From NCBI RefSeq assembly GCF_030816195.1, contig NZ_JAUSXS010000001.1, positions 1,635,501 to 1,699,500 on the forward strand: a stretch of DNA of 64,000 bases, given 5' to 3'. A model generated the notes under the pieces. The model had not been told where the DNA came from, did not search any database, and worked only from the letters and a program-made list of their open reading frames with translations. The position numbers were made by a program, and so were the translations under genes. The stretch is from Pseudomonas sp. W4I3 (GTDB taxonomy: Bacteria > Pseudomonadota > Gammaproteobacteria > Pseudomonadales > Pseudomonadaceae). Below, one piece after another: positions 50,226 to 64,000 of this stretch. Numbering within the stretch: the stretch's first letter is position 1; each line of letters opens with the position of its first letter.

Positions 50226-50681
50226 GTGTTTCGCGGAGCTAACGCTATCAGTCTCGATGCAAAAGGCCGTCTCGCCATGCCGAGCCGGTATCGTGACGAG
50301 CTCATTTCGCGAAGTTCGGGCCAGTTAATCATCACGATTGACGCTGTTGACCCCTGTTTATCCGTTTACCCCCTCGATGAGTGGGAGTTGATTGAAACCA
50401 AGTTGCGCGCTCTGCCTTCATTGCGTGAAGAAAACCGCCGCCTCCAGCGTTTGCTGATCGGTAATGCCGTCGACCTCGAGCTCGATGGCAGTGGTCGTTT
50501 CCTGGTGCCTCCGCGTTTGCGCGAATACGCCAAGCTCGACAAGCGCGCAATGCTGGTAGGCCAACTGAACAAGTTCCAATTGTGGGACGAAGATGCCTGG
50601 GATGCTGTTTCTGCAGCTGACCTGGCTGCTATTCAACAACCGGGCGCCATGCCTGATGAACTGCGTGATTTGATCCTGTGA
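50226..50681 (+). CDS. mraZ: Division/cell-wall cluster transcriptional regulator MraZ
   Basis: 151 residues from a GTG start (GTG TTT CGC GGA). AbrB-like DNA-binding repressor of the dcw cluster. Two SpoVT/AbrB-like halves; [19 protein letters not shown] and [17 protein letters not shown] carry the conserved DXXGR motifs. GGAG lies upstream. The stop overlaps the rsmH GTG. Confidence 0.95.
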   Translation: MFRGANAISLDAKGRLAMPSRYRDELISRSSGQLIITIDAVDPCLSVYPLDEWELIETKLRALPSLREENRRLQRLLIGNAVDLELDGSGRFLVPPRLREYAKLDKRAMLVGQLNKFQLWDEDAWDAVSAADLAAIQQPGAMPDELRDLIL

Positions 50682-51621
50682 CTATTGATAGCGGCTTTAA
50701 CCACATCACCGTACTGCTTGACGAAGCCGTTGAGGCTCTCGCCGTACGCGCGGATGGCTGCTATCTGGATGGCACCTTCGGCAGGGGCGGGCACAGTCGG
50801 TTGATACTCAGTCAGCTCGGGCCCAACGGTAAACTCCTCGGGTTCGACAAAGACCCTCAAGCGATTGCCACCGGGCAAGCGCTAGCGGCCGAAGATGGCC
50901 GCTTTGTCGTTGTGCAGCGCAGCTTTGCCGAGCTGGGTGCGGAAGTCGCCGAACGCGGCATGGCAGGCAAGGTGGCCGGGGTTCTGCTCGACCTGGGCGT
51001 GTCTTCGCCGCAGCTCGACGACCCGGAGCGCGGCTTCAGCTTCATGAACGACGGCCCCCTCGACATGCGCATGGACCCAACCCGCGGCGTCAGTGCCGCG
51101 CAGTTCATTGCCACCGCCCCAGTCGAAGAAATTGCCCGCGTGTTCAAGGAGTACGGTGAAGAGCGCTTCGCCGGTCGCATGGCTCGCGCCGTGGTCGAGC
51201 GCCGCGAGATCCAGCCGTTCGAACGCACCGCTGACCTGGCCGAAGTGCTGAAGGTCGCCAACCCGGCATGGGAGAAGGGCAAGAACCCGGCTACCCGTGC
51301 GTTCCAGGGCCTGCGCATTCACGTCAATAACGAACTGGGCGACCTGGAGGCTGGCCTTGAGGCTGCCCTGGACGCACTGGAAGTGGGTGGTCGCCTGGTG
51401 GTGATCAGTTTCCACTCCCTGGAAGACCGCATCGTCAAACTGTTCATGCGCCGTCTGGTCAAGGGTGAGTCCGACAACCTGCCGCGCAACCTGCCGGTGC
51501 GTTTCGAAGCCTTTGTGCCGAAAATCAAAATCCATGGCAAAGCGCAGTTCGCCTCCGAAGCCGAACTCAAGGCCAACCCGCGTTCGCGCAGCGCCGTCAT
51601 GCGCGTCGCGGAGAAGTTGCG

Positions 51622-51625
<4 letters not shown>
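50678..51625 (+). CDS. rsmH: 16S rRNA m4C1402 methyltransferase RsmH
   Basis: 315 residues from a GTG start that overlaps the mraZ stop (GTGA). RsmH N4-methylates C1402 of 16S rRNA, the same nucleotide as RsmI modifies on the ribose. AdoMet motif [13 protein letters not shown]; later [12 protein letters not shown] and [11 protein letters not shown]. The two methyltransferases of C1402 thus flank rnpB. Confidence 0.96.
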
Positions 51626-53656
<2,031 letters not shown>

Positions 53657-53657
<1 letters not shown>

Positions 53658-55120
53658 TGTCTCTGAGCCTGAACAAGATTTTTGCCCATGCCGGCCGCGA
53701 TCTGCTGATTCGCGAGTTGAGCCTGGACAGCCGCAATGTACGCGCCGGTGACCTGTTCCTGGCGGTGCCCGGCGGCAAGTTCGATGGCCGTGCGCATATC
53801 GCCGACGCCCTGCAACGTGGTGCTGCCGCTGTGGCCTATGAAGTGGAAGGCGCCACCGTGCTGCCGATCACTGATGTGCCGTTGATTCCCGTCAAGGCCC
53901 TGGCCGCTCAGCTGTCCGACATTGCCGGGCGCTTCTATGGTGAGCCGAGCCGCCACCTCAACCTGGTGGGCGTGACCGGCACCAACGGCAAGACCAGCGT
54001 GACGCAGCTGGTTGCCCAGGCGCTGGACCTGTTGGGTCAGCATTGCGGCATCGTCGGTACCCTGGGCACCGGCTTCTATGGCGCGCTGCAAAGCGGTCTG
54101 CACACCACGCCGAACCCGATTGCCGTGCAAGCGACCCTGGCCGACCTGAAAAAGGCCGGCGCCAAGGCGGTCGCGATGGAAGTCTCTTCCCATGGTCTCG
54201 ACCAGGGCCGCGTCACCGCATTGGCGTTCGACGTGGCCGTGATGACCAACCTGTCCCGCGACCACCTTGATTACCACGGCACGATGCAAGCGTACGCGGC
54301 GGCCAAGGCCAAGCTGTTCGCCTGGAACGATCTGAAGTGCCGGGTGGTGAACCTGGACGACGCCTTCGGCCGCGAACTGGCTGCTCAAGACAGCGAAGCG
54401 CGCTTGATCAGCTACAGCCTGGAAGACGCCAGTGCGTACCTTTATTGCCGCGAAGCGCAGTTCAGCGACGAGGGCGTGCGCGCCACGTTGGTCACGCCGC
54501 AGGGCGAGCACCATTTGCGCAGCACGCTGCTGGGGCGTTTCAACCTGAGTAACGTACTGGCGGCTATTGGCGCCTTGCTCGGCCTGGATTACGCGCTCGA
54601 CGAAATTCTGAACGTGCTGCCCAAGCTGGAAGGTCCGGCCGGCCGCATGCAGCGCCTGGGTGGCGGCACGCAACCGCTGGTGGTGGTCGATTACGCCCAC
54701 ACCCCTGACGCACTGGAAAAAGTCCTGCTGGCGCTGCGCCCGCATGCCAAGGGCAAGCTGTTGTGCCTGTTCGGCTGTGGCGGTGACCGCGATCGCGGCA
54801 AGCGTCCACTGATGGCCGAGATCGTCGAGCGCCTGGCCGACGGCGTTTTGGTAACCGACGACAACCCGCGCAGCGAAGAGCCGAGCCGGATTTTCGACGA
54901 TATCCGTGAAGGCTTCAAAGACACCGCCAACGTCACCTTCGTGGCCGGTCGCGGCGCAGCCATTGCCCAACTGATCGCCAGCGCCAGCGCGGATGACGTG
55001 GTGGTACTGGCCGGCAAGGGCCATGAGGATTACCAGGAAATCAACGGCGAGCGCCATGCTTTCTCGGATCTGGTCGAGGCTGATCATGCCCTGACCGCCT
55101 GGGAGGTCGCCCATGCTTAA
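53657..55120 (+). CDS. murE: UDP-MurNAc-tripeptide synthetase MurE
   Basis: 487 residues. Adds meso-diaminopimelate to UDP-MurNAc-L-Ala-D-Glu. ATP loop GVTGTNGKTSV; the substrate-recognition motif DNPR (TDDNPRSEEP) indicates meso-DAP rather than lysine. Overlaps ftsI by 1 base and murF by 8. Confidence 0.97.
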
Positions 55121-56483
55121 GGCAATGACATTCAGCGAACTGGCCCAGGCGTTGTCGGCCCGTGTGGTGTCGAGCGATTGCACGTTCGACGGCGTCAGTA
55201 TCGACAGTCGCAACATCAAGCCGGGCCAGTTGTTCGTCGCACTCACGGGCCCGCGTTTCGATGGTCATGATTACCTGAACGAAGTCGCCGCCAAAGGCGC
55301 CGTGGGTGCCCTGGTGCAACGTGAAGTGGCCGACGCTACCTTGCCGCAGTTGCTGGTCGCCGATACCCGCCTGGCCTTGGGCCAACTGGGCGCGCTGAAC
55401 CGTGCCGCTTTCGACAAGCCGGTTGCCGCCATCACCGGTTCCAGCGGCAAGACCACCGTCAAGGAGCTGCTGGCCAGCGTACTGCGCACCCGTGGGCCGG
55501 TCCTCGCCACCCGTGGCAACCTGAACAACGATTTCGGCGCACCGCTGACCCTGCTCGAACTGGCCCCGGAACACACGGCGGCCGTGATCGAGTTGGGGGC
55601 TTCACGCATCGGCGAGATTGCCTACACCGTGGCGCTGACCAAACCCCACGTCGCGATTATCAACAACGCCGGTACCGCCCACGTCGGTGAATTCGGCGGC
55701 CCGGAAAAAATCGTCGAAGCCAAGGGTGAAATCCTTGAAGGCCTCGACGCTTCGGGCACCGCTGTATTGAATCTGGATGACAAGGCTTTCGAGACCTGGC
55801 GCGTACGCGCGGCCGGGCGCAAGGTGCTGACGTTTGCCGTGCGCAACGCTGCGGCCGATGTCCATGCTTCCAACATCACTGTCGATGCGCGCGGTTGCCC
55901 TTCCTTCACTTTGAACACGCCGCAAGGCAGTGAGCGCGTGCAGTTGAATCTGCTGGGCAACCATAACGTCGCCAACGCCCTGGCCGCCGCCGCCGCCGCC
56001 CACGCCCTGGGCGTGTCGCTGTTCGGCATCGCCACAGGCCTGGGCGCGGTGCAGCCGGTCAAAGGCCGCACCGTGGCGCAATTGGCTACTAACGGCATGC
56101 GCGTCATCGATGACACCTACAACGCCAACCCGTCTTCCGTCAATGCCGCCGTGGACCTGCTCAACGGCTTTGATGGACGCAAGGTGCTGGTACTCGGCGA
56201 TATCGGCGAGTTGGGCGACTGGGCTGAACAAGGCCATCGCGAAGTCGGCGCCTATGCCGCCGGCAAAGTCGATGCGCTCTACGCCGTCGGCCCGAACATG
56301 GCCCACGCGGTAAACGCCTTCGGCCCCGGCGCGCAGCATTTCGCCAGCCAAGCCGAATTGATCCAGGCGCTGACTGCGGCTGAACACGATAAACACACAA
56401 CCATTTTGATCAAGGGATCGCGCAGCGCGGTGATGGAAAACGTCGTCGCAGCCTTGTGTGGCTCAAGTACGGAGAAACATTAA
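55113..56483 (+). CDS. murF: UDP-MurNAc-tripeptide:D-Ala-D-Ala ligase MurF
   Basis: 456 residues. Adds D-Ala-D-Ala to the tripeptide precursor. ATP loop [13 protein letters not shown]; other landmarks [11 protein letters not shown] and [10 protein letters not shown]. The TAA stop overlaps the mraY ATG as TAATG. Confidence 0.96.
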   Translation: MLKAMTFSELAQALSARVVSSDCTFDGVSIDSRNIKPGQLFVALTGPRFDGHDYLNEVAAKGAVGALVQREVADATLPQLLVADTRLALGQLGALNRAAFDKPVAAITGSSGKTTVKELLASVLRTRGPVLATRGNLNNDFGAPLTLLELAPEHTAAVIELGASRIGEIAYTVALTKPHVAIINNAGTAHVGEFGGPEKIVEAKGEILEGLDASGTAVLNLDDKAFETWRVRAAGRKVLTFAVRNAAADVHASNITVDARGCPSFTLNTPQGSERVQLNLLGNHNVANALAAAAAAHALGVSLFGIATGLGAVQPVKGRTVAQLATNGMRVIDDTYNANPSSVNAAVDLLNGFDGRKVLVLGDIGELGDWAEQGHREVGAYAAGKVDALYAVGPNMAHAVNAFGPGAQHFASQAELIQALTAAEHDKHTTILIKGSRSAVMENVVAALCGSSTEKH

Positions 56484-57565
56484 TGCTGCTGCTGCTGGCT
56501 GAGTATCTGCAACAGTTCCACAAAGGCTTCGCGGTCTTTCAGTACCTGACCCTGCGCGGGATCCTGGGTGTGCTGACCGCGTTGTGTTTGTCGCTGTTTC
56601 TGGGGCCGTGGATGATTCGCACCCTGCAGAACCTGCAAATTGGTCAATCGGTTCGCAATGACGGCCCGCAGTCGCACCTGTCCAAGTCCGGCACCCCGAC
56701 CATGGGTGGCGCGTTGATCCTGTCGTCCATCGGTGTCAGTACCTTGCTCTGGGCCGACCTGCACAACCGCTATGTATGGGTGGTGCTGCTGGTGACCCTG
56801 CTGTTCGGTGCCATCGGCTGGGTGGATGACTACCGCAAAGTGATCGAGAAGAACTCCAAGGGGCTGCCAAGCCGCTGGAAGTACTTCTGGCAGTCGGTAT
56901 TCGGCCTGGCGGCGGCGATCTTCCTGTACACCACCGCGCCAAGCGCCGTGGAAACTACCTTGATCATTCCGATGCTCAAGGACGCCAGCATTCCATTGGG
57001 CATCGGCTTCGTGGTGCTGACCTATTTCGTCATCGTCGGCTCCAGCAACGCGGTGAACCTGACCGACGGCCTCGACGGCCTGGCGATCATGCCAACGGTG
57101 ATGGTGGGCGGCGCGCTCGGCATTTTCTGCTACCTGTCGGGTAACGTGAAATTTGCCGAATACCTGCTGATTCCCTACGTACCGGGCGCGGGTGAACTGA
57201 TCGTGTTCTGCGGCGCGCTGATCGGCGCCGGCCTTGGGTTCCTGTGGTTCAACACCTACCCGGCACAAGTCTTCATGGGTGACGTCGGCGCACTGGCGCT
57301 GGGCGCGGCCCTGGGCACCATCGCGGTGATCGTGCGCCAGGAAATCGTGCTGTTCATCATGGGCGGTGTGTTCGTGATGGAAACCCTGTCGGTGGTCATC
57401 CAGGTGGCTTCCTTCAAATTGACCGGGCGCCGCGTCTTTCGCATGGCGCCGATTCACCACCACTTTGAACTCAAGGGCTGGCCCGAGCCACGCGTGATCG
57501 TCCGTTTCTGGATCATCACCGTGATTCTGGTACTGGTCGGCCTTGCCACCCTGAAACTGAGGTAG
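56483..57565 (+). CDS. mraY: Phospho-MurNAc-pentapeptide transferase MraY
   Basis: 360 residues from [16 protein letters not shown]. Ten-segment membrane enzyme forming lipid I on undecaprenyl phosphate. Conserved [18 protein letters not shown] (catalytic Asp region) and [10 protein letters not shown] motifs. A longer frame beginning MWLKYGETL would run into murF. Followed by murD after 6 bases. Confidence 0.97.
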   Translation: MLLLLAEYLQQFHKGFAVFQYLTLRGILGVLTALCLSLFLGPWMIRTLQNLQIGQSVRNDGPQSHLSKSGTPTMGGALILSSIGVSTLLWADLHNRYVWVVLLVTLLFGAIGWVDDYRKVIEKNSKGLPSRWKYFWQSVFGLAAAIFLYTTAPSAVETTLIIPMLKDASIPLGIGFVVLTYFVIVGSSNAVNLTDGLDGLAIMPTVMVGGALGIFCYLSGNVKFAEYLLIPYVPGAGELIVFCGALIGAGLGFLWFNTYPAQVFMGDVGALALGAALGTIAVIVRQEIVLFIMGGVFVMETLSVVIQVASFKLTGRRVFRMAPIHHHFELKGWPEPRVIVRFWIITVILVLVGLATLKLR

Positions 57566-57571
57566 AAACGA

Positions 57572-58918
57572 GTGTCCCTGATCGCTTCAGACCACTTCCG
57601 CATCGTTGTCGGCCTCGGCAAGAGCGGCATGTCCCTGGTTCGCTTCCTGGCGAACCGGGGCACGTCGTTTGCCGTGGCCGATACGCGGGAAAATCCACCG
57701 GAGCTGGTCACGCTGCGCCGTGACTACCCGCACGTGGAAGTGCGTTGTGGCGAGCTGGATGTCGAGTTTCTGTGCCGCGCCGACGAGCTGTACGTGAGCC
57801 CTGGCCTGGCCTTGGCGACACCGGCCCTGCAAGCCGCCGCCGCGCGTGGCGTGAAGTTGTCGGGTGACATCGACCTGTTTGCGCGTAACGCCAAGGCACC
57901 GATCGTGGCCATCAGTGGTTCCAACGCGAAAAGCACCGTGACCACCCTGGTCGGCGAAATGGCCGTGGCTGCCGGTAAGCGCGTGGCGGTGGGCGGCAAT
58001 CTCGGGGTGCCTGCGCTGGACCTGCTCAGCGACGACGTCGAGCTGTACGTGATGGAGCTGTCGAGCTTCCAGCTGGAAACCACCCACGACCTCGGTGCTG
58101 AAGTGGCCACTGTGTTGAACGTCAGCGAAGACCACATGGACCGCTACAGCGGCCTGCCGGCCTATCACCTGGCCAAGCACCGGATTTTCCGTGGCGCCAA
58201 GCAGGTGGTGGTCAACCGTCAGGATGCCCTTAGCCGTCCGCTGATGGGCGAGGGCCTGCCGTGCTGGACCTTCGGCCTGAGCAAACCCGATTTCAAGGCG
58301 TTCGGTATCCGCGAAGAGAACGGCGAGAAATACCTGGCCTTCGAATTCCAGAACCTGATGCCGGTGCGCGACCTGAAAATCCGCGGCGCCCATAACCAGT
58401 CCAATGCCCTGGCGGCCTTGGCGCTCGGCCACGCGGTAGGCCTGCCATTCGACGCCATGCTCGCCAGCCTGCGCACCTTCGCCGGCCTTGAGCATCGCTG
58501 CCAGTGGGTACGCGATCTCGATGGCGTCAGCTATTACAACGATTCCAAGGCCACCAACGTCGGCGCTGCCCTGGCCGCCATCGAAGGCCTCGGTGCCGAT
58601 ATCGACGGCAAGCTGGTGCTGATCGCCGGTGGCGACGGCAAGGGTGCCGACTTCAAGGACCTTAAAGCGCCGGTTGCTGCGCATTGCCGCGCCGTGGTGC
58701 TGATGGGCCGCGACGCGGACCTGATCGCCGCCGCCCTGGGCGACGCGGTGCCGCAAGTGCGCGCCACTTCCCTGGATGACGCGATTGCCCAGTGCAAAGC
58801 CCTGGCCCAGCCGGGCGACGCGGTGCTGCTGTCGCCGGCCTGCGCCAGTTTCGATATGTTCAAGAACTATGAAGAGCGCGGCCAGTTGTTCGCCCGCGCC
58901 GTGGAGGCTTTGGCATGA
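57572..58918 (+). CDS. murD: UDP-MurNAc-L-Ala:D-Glu ligase MurD
   Basis: 448 residues, GTG start. Adds D-glutamate to UDP-MurNAc-L-Ala. The ATP loop is AISGSNAKSTVTTL, with Ala in the place of Gly in the usual GTNGKT/S loop; I believe this is the pseudomonad form rather than a defect. Also GGNLGVPALDL and HRCQWVRDLDGVSYYNDSKATN. Confidence 0.96.
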   Translation: MSLIASDHFRIVVGLGKSGMSLVRFLANRGTSFAVADTRENPPELVTLRRDYPHVEVRCGELDVEFLCRADELYVSPGLALATPALQAAAARGVKLSGDIDLFARNAKAPIVAISGSNAKSTVTTLVGEMAVAAGKRVAVGGNLGVPALDLLSDDVELYVMELSSFQLETTHDLGAEVATVLNVSEDHMDRYSGLPAYHLAKHRIFRGAKQVVVNRQDALSRPLMGEGLPCWTFGLSKPDFKAFGIREENGEKYLAFEFQNLMPVRDLKIRGAHNQSNALAALALGHAVGLPFDAMLASLRTFAGLEHRCQWVRDLDGVSYYNDSKATNVGAALAAIEGLGADIDGKLVLIAGGDGKGADFKDLKAPVAAHCRAVVLMGRDADLIAAALGDAVPQVRATSLDDAIAQCKALAQPGDAVLLSPACASFDMFKNYEERGQLFARAVEALA

Positions 58919-60138
58919 GCCTCAACCTGAAGAACATCATCAAGCCGTACCCGTCGCCGATCATTACCGGGCGCGGCATCGACCTTGATTTCCCAATGCT
59001 CGCCGGTTGCCTGGCGCTGCTCGGCCTGGGCCTGGTGATGATCACCTCGGCGTCCTCCGAAGTGGCCGCCGTGCAGTCGGGCAACACCCTGTACATGATG
59101 ATCCGCCACCTGGTGTACCTGGTGATCGGCCTCGGCGCGTGCATCGTCACCATGATGATCCCGATCGCCACCTGGCAGCGCCTGGGTTGGCTGATGCTGA
59201 TCGGGGCGTTTGGCTTGCTGATCATGGTGATCTTGCCCGGCATCGGCCGCGAAGTGAACGGTTCGATGCGCTGGATCGGCTTCGGTGCGTTCAACGTGCA
59301 GCCGTCGGAAATCGCCAAGGTGTTCGTGGTGATCTACCTGGCCGGCTACCTGGTGCGCCGCCAGAAAGAGGTGCGCGAAAGCTGGATGGGCTTCTTCAAG
59401 CCGTTCATCGTGTTGCTGCCCATGGCCGGCCTGCTGCTGATGGAGCCCGACTTCGGTGCCACCGTGGTGATGATGGGCGCCGCCGCAGCGATGCTGTTCC
59501 TCGGCGGTGTCGGCCTGTTCCGCTTCACCTTGATGGTGGTGCTGGCGGTCGCGGCCGTGACGATTCTGGTGCAGGCCCAACCCTACCGGATGGCTCGCTT
59601 GATCACCTTTACCGACCCGTGGTCCGACCAGTTCGGTTCCGGCTACCAGTTGACCCAGGCGCTGATTGCCTTCGGTCGCGGCGAGTGGCTGGGGGTGGGC
59701 CTGGGCAACAGTGTGCAGAAGCAGTTCTACCTGCCGGAAGCCCACACCGACTTCGTGTTCTCGGTACTGGCTGAGGAGCTGGGCGTGGTCGGTTCGCTGT
59801 GCACCGTCGCGCTGTTCGTGTTCGTGTGCGTACGCGGCATGTACATCGGCTTGTGGGCCGAGAAGGCCAAACAGTATTTCGCCGCCTATGTGGCGTACGG
59901 CTTGTCGTTCCTGTGGATCGGCCAGTTCCTGATCAACATCGGGGTGAACGTCGGGCTGCTGCCGACCAAAGGCCTGACCTTGCCGTTCCTCAGCTACGGC
60001 GGCAGTTCGCTGGTGATTTGCTGCGCCTGTCTTGGCTTGTTGCTGCGCATCGAGTGGGAGAGTCGTACTCACCTGGGCAGCGAAGAGATGGAGTTCAGCG
60101 AAAGCGACTTCGCCGAGGAGCCGACCCATGGGCGCTAA
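58915..60138 (+). CDS. ftsW: Septal peptidoglycan glycosyltransferase FtsW
   Basis: 407 residues. SEDS-family membrane polymerase working with FtsI at the septum. Ten membrane segments; landmarks GSMRWIGFGAFNVQPSEIAK, EAHTDFVFSVLAEELG and SYGGSSL. ATGA overlap with murD. Overlaps the start of murG by 11 bases. Confidence 0.96.
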   Translation: MSLNLKNIIKPYPSPIITGRGIDLDFPMLAGCLALLGLGLVMITSASSEVAAVQSGNTLYMMIRHLVYLVIGLGACIVTMMIPIATWQRLGWLMLIGAFGLLIMVILPGIGREVNGSMRWIGFGAFNVQPSEIAKVFVVIYLAGYLVRRQKEVRESWMGFFKPFIVLLPMAGLLLMEPDFGATVVMMGAAAAMLFLGGVGLFRFTLMVVLAVAAVTILVQAQPYRMARLITFTDPWSDQFGSGYQLTQALIAFGRGEWLGVGLGNSVQKQFYLPEAHTDFVFSVLAEELGVVGSLCTVALFVFVCVRGMYIGLWAEKAKQYFAAYVAYGLSFLWIGQFLINIGVNVGLLPTKGLTLPFLSYGGSSLVICCACLGLLLRIEWESRTHLGSEEMEFSESDFAEEPTHGR

Positions 60139-61190
60139 CGTGCTGATCATGGCGGGCGGCACCGGGGGCCATGTGTTCCCGGCTCTGGCCTGCGCGCGCG
60201 AATTCCAGAACCGTGGCTACACCGTGCACTGGCTGGGTACGCCGCGTGGCATCGAGAACGAACTGGTGCCCAATGCCGGCTTGCCGCTGCACCTGATCAA
60301 CGTCACGGGCTTGCGCGGCAAGGGCAAGTTGTCGCTGCTCAAGGCGCCCTTCGTGTTGCTCAAGGCGGTCTGGCAGGCGCGCAAGGTCATTCGTGAATTG
60401 AAGCCGGTCTGTGTACTCGGTTTTGGTGGGTACGTGACCGGCCCTGGTGGCGTTGCCGCCAGGCTCTCGGGCGTGCCGTTGATCGTGCACGAACAGAACG
60501 CCGTCGCCGGGACTGCCAACCGTTTGCTGGCGCCATTGGCGGCGCGAGTCTGCGAGGCCTTCCCGAAGACCTTCGACGCATCGAGCAAGCTGCGCACCAC
60601 CGGCAACCCGGTGCGCACCGAACTGTTTATGGGCATCGCCCGTGAAGCACTGGCCGGACGCAAGGCGCACCTGCTGATCATGGGTGGAAGCCTGGGCTCC
60701 GAGCCGCTGAACAAACTGCTGCCTGAAGCGCTGGCGCAACTGCCGGTGCACGTGCGCCCGGAGGTGTTCCATCAGGCCGGCAAGCAACATGGTGAAGCCA
60801 CTGCCACGCGCTATCGCGAAGCCGGTGTCGAGGCAAATGTACAGCTCTTCATCAAAGACATGGCCCAAGCCTATGGCTGGGCCGACCTGGTGGTCTGTCG
60901 CGCTGGTGCGCTGACCGTCAGTGAATTGGCCGCCGCCGGTCTGCCGTCGTTGCTGGTGCCTCTGCCCCATGCAATCGACGATCACCAGACCCGCAACGCC
61001 GAATATTTGGCCGGGGAGGGCGCTGCCTTCCTGCTGCCGCAAAGAACGACTGGCGCCGCCGATTTGGCCGCACGCCTGACCGAGGTTTTGATGCAACCGG
61101 AACGACTCAACAGCATGGCGAGCACCGCAAGCCGCCTGGCCAAACCTGACGCAACCCGCACCGTGGTCGATATCTGCCTGGAGGTGGCCC

Positions 61191-61198
<8 letters not shown>
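60128..61198 (+). CDS. murG: Lipid II-forming GlcNAc transferase MurG
   Basis: 356 residues from [22 protein letters not shown]. Peripheral membrane glycosyltransferase that adds GlcNAc to lipid I. GT-B landmarks are [33 protein letters not shown] and the donor loop [14 protein letters not shown] longer start would lie wholly inside ftsW and is rejected. Confidence 0.97.
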
Positions 61199-63589
<2,391 letters not shown>

Positions 63590-63593
63590 GCAC

Positions 63594-64000
63594 ATGAAAG
63601 GCGCATCGCTTCGTCATCAGCCCCCACAAGCACCGAGCCGCAAGCCGGTGCCACGGGGTGCCAGCCGCATGGTGGCCAAAGAGCCGATGTCGGCGCGCCT
63701 GCCCAAAGCCAACTTTGGTTTCATCAAGGCGCTGTTCTGGCCGGTGCTGCTGGTGGTGTTGGGCTTCGGCACCTACGAGGGCGCGCAGCGCCTGTTGCCG
63801 TATGCCGACCGGCCGATCACCAAGATCAGCGTGCAGGGCGACTTGAGCTACATCAGCCAGCAAGCGGTGCAGCAGCGTATCGGTCCGTTCCTGGCCGCGA
63901 GCTTCTTCACCATCGACCTGGCTGGCATGCGCGCAGAGCTGGAACAGATGCCGTGGATCGCCCACGCCGAAGTCCGCCGGGTATGGCCGGACCAGGTAAC
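63594..64000 (+). CDS. ftsQ: Cell division protein FtsQ (3' end outside window)
   Basis: Begins [18 protein letters not shown] and is open to the window edge (135 complete codons and a partial one). A proline-rich cytoplasmic tail is followed by one membrane segment (about residues 45-63, [14 protein letters not shown]) and then the start of a POTRA domain ([20 protein letters not shown]). It recruits FtsL-FtsB at the septum. The call follows topology and the invariant dcw order after ddlB. Confidence 0.95.
   Translation, partial: MKGASLRHQPPQAPSRKPVPRGASRMVAKEPMSARLPKANFGFIKALFWPVLLVVLGFGTYEGAQRLLPYADRPITKISVQGDLSYISQQAVQQRIGPFLAASFFTIDLAGMRAELEQMPWIAHAEVRRVWPDQV

Overview
The window looks like chromosomal DNA of a Pseudomonas of the P. 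fluorescens lineage. It is GC-rich. The gene order (kds-lpt-rpoN-hpf-ptsN-rapZ-ptsO, mla-ibaG-murA-hisGDC, uraA-upp, mqo, rsmI-lpoA-yraN-diaA-BON, rnpB, mraZ to ftsQ) is typical of pseudomonads. Two families of REP/REPIN repeats characteristic of fluorescent pseudomonads are scattered through the middle. No phage, IS element, tRNA or CRISPR array was seen.

Region 1 (1-12.7 kb) is cell-envelope and nitrogen-PTS core. After a partial ZIP transporter, a minus-strand block runs kdsD-kdsC-lptC-lptA-lptB (Kdo synthesis and LPS export), rpoN (sigma-54), hpf, ptsN, rapZ and ptsO. Divergent from it, mlaFEDCB encodes retrograde phospholipid transport, followed by a BolA-like gene (ibaG) and murA.

Region 2 (12.9-16.1 kb) carries hisG, hisD and hisC. 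A terminator-like hairpin separates hisG from hisDC.

Region 3 (16-31 kb) is housekeeping and small hypothetical genes: uraA-upp, hpt and a cupin, a PA4642-like protein, mqo, a YajG-type lipoprotein, an acyltransferase, a SRAP protein, an M48 lipoprotein peptidase, a GDT1-type transporter behind a yybP-ykoY riboswitch, rsmC, a 2-hydroxyacid dehydrogenase and a LysE-type exporter. REP pairs lie in many gaps. Two genes, mqo and the GDT1 transporter, take their final codons and stop from REP sequence.

Region 4 (31.2-39.5 kb) is the most accessory-looking part and the best candidate for an under-described system. It holds an acyl-CoA ligase, a DUF1302 outer-membrane-like barrel, a DUF1329 periplasmic protein and a 909-residue MalT/LuxR-type regulator. 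Both promoter gaps in this module share a TGATTTG/CAAATCA motif, and one contains a CRP/Vfr-like palindrome. I infer a regulated uptake-and-activation module for a hydrophobic carboxylate or ester.

Region 5 (39.5-49.4 kb) holds a second MCE lipid-transport locus (two half-size PqiA proteins, PqiB, PqiC), an MBL hydrolase, an OmpA lipoprotein, a BON lipoprotein, diaA, yraN, lpoA (apparently frameshifted) and rsmI.

Region 6 (49.5-64 kb) has rnpB and then the division and cell-wall cluster mraZ-rsmH-ftsL-ftsI-murE-murF-mraY-murD-ftsW-murG-murC-ddlB-ftsQ (cut by the window end). The genes are tightly overlapped behind a near-consensus promoter with three MraZ boxes.
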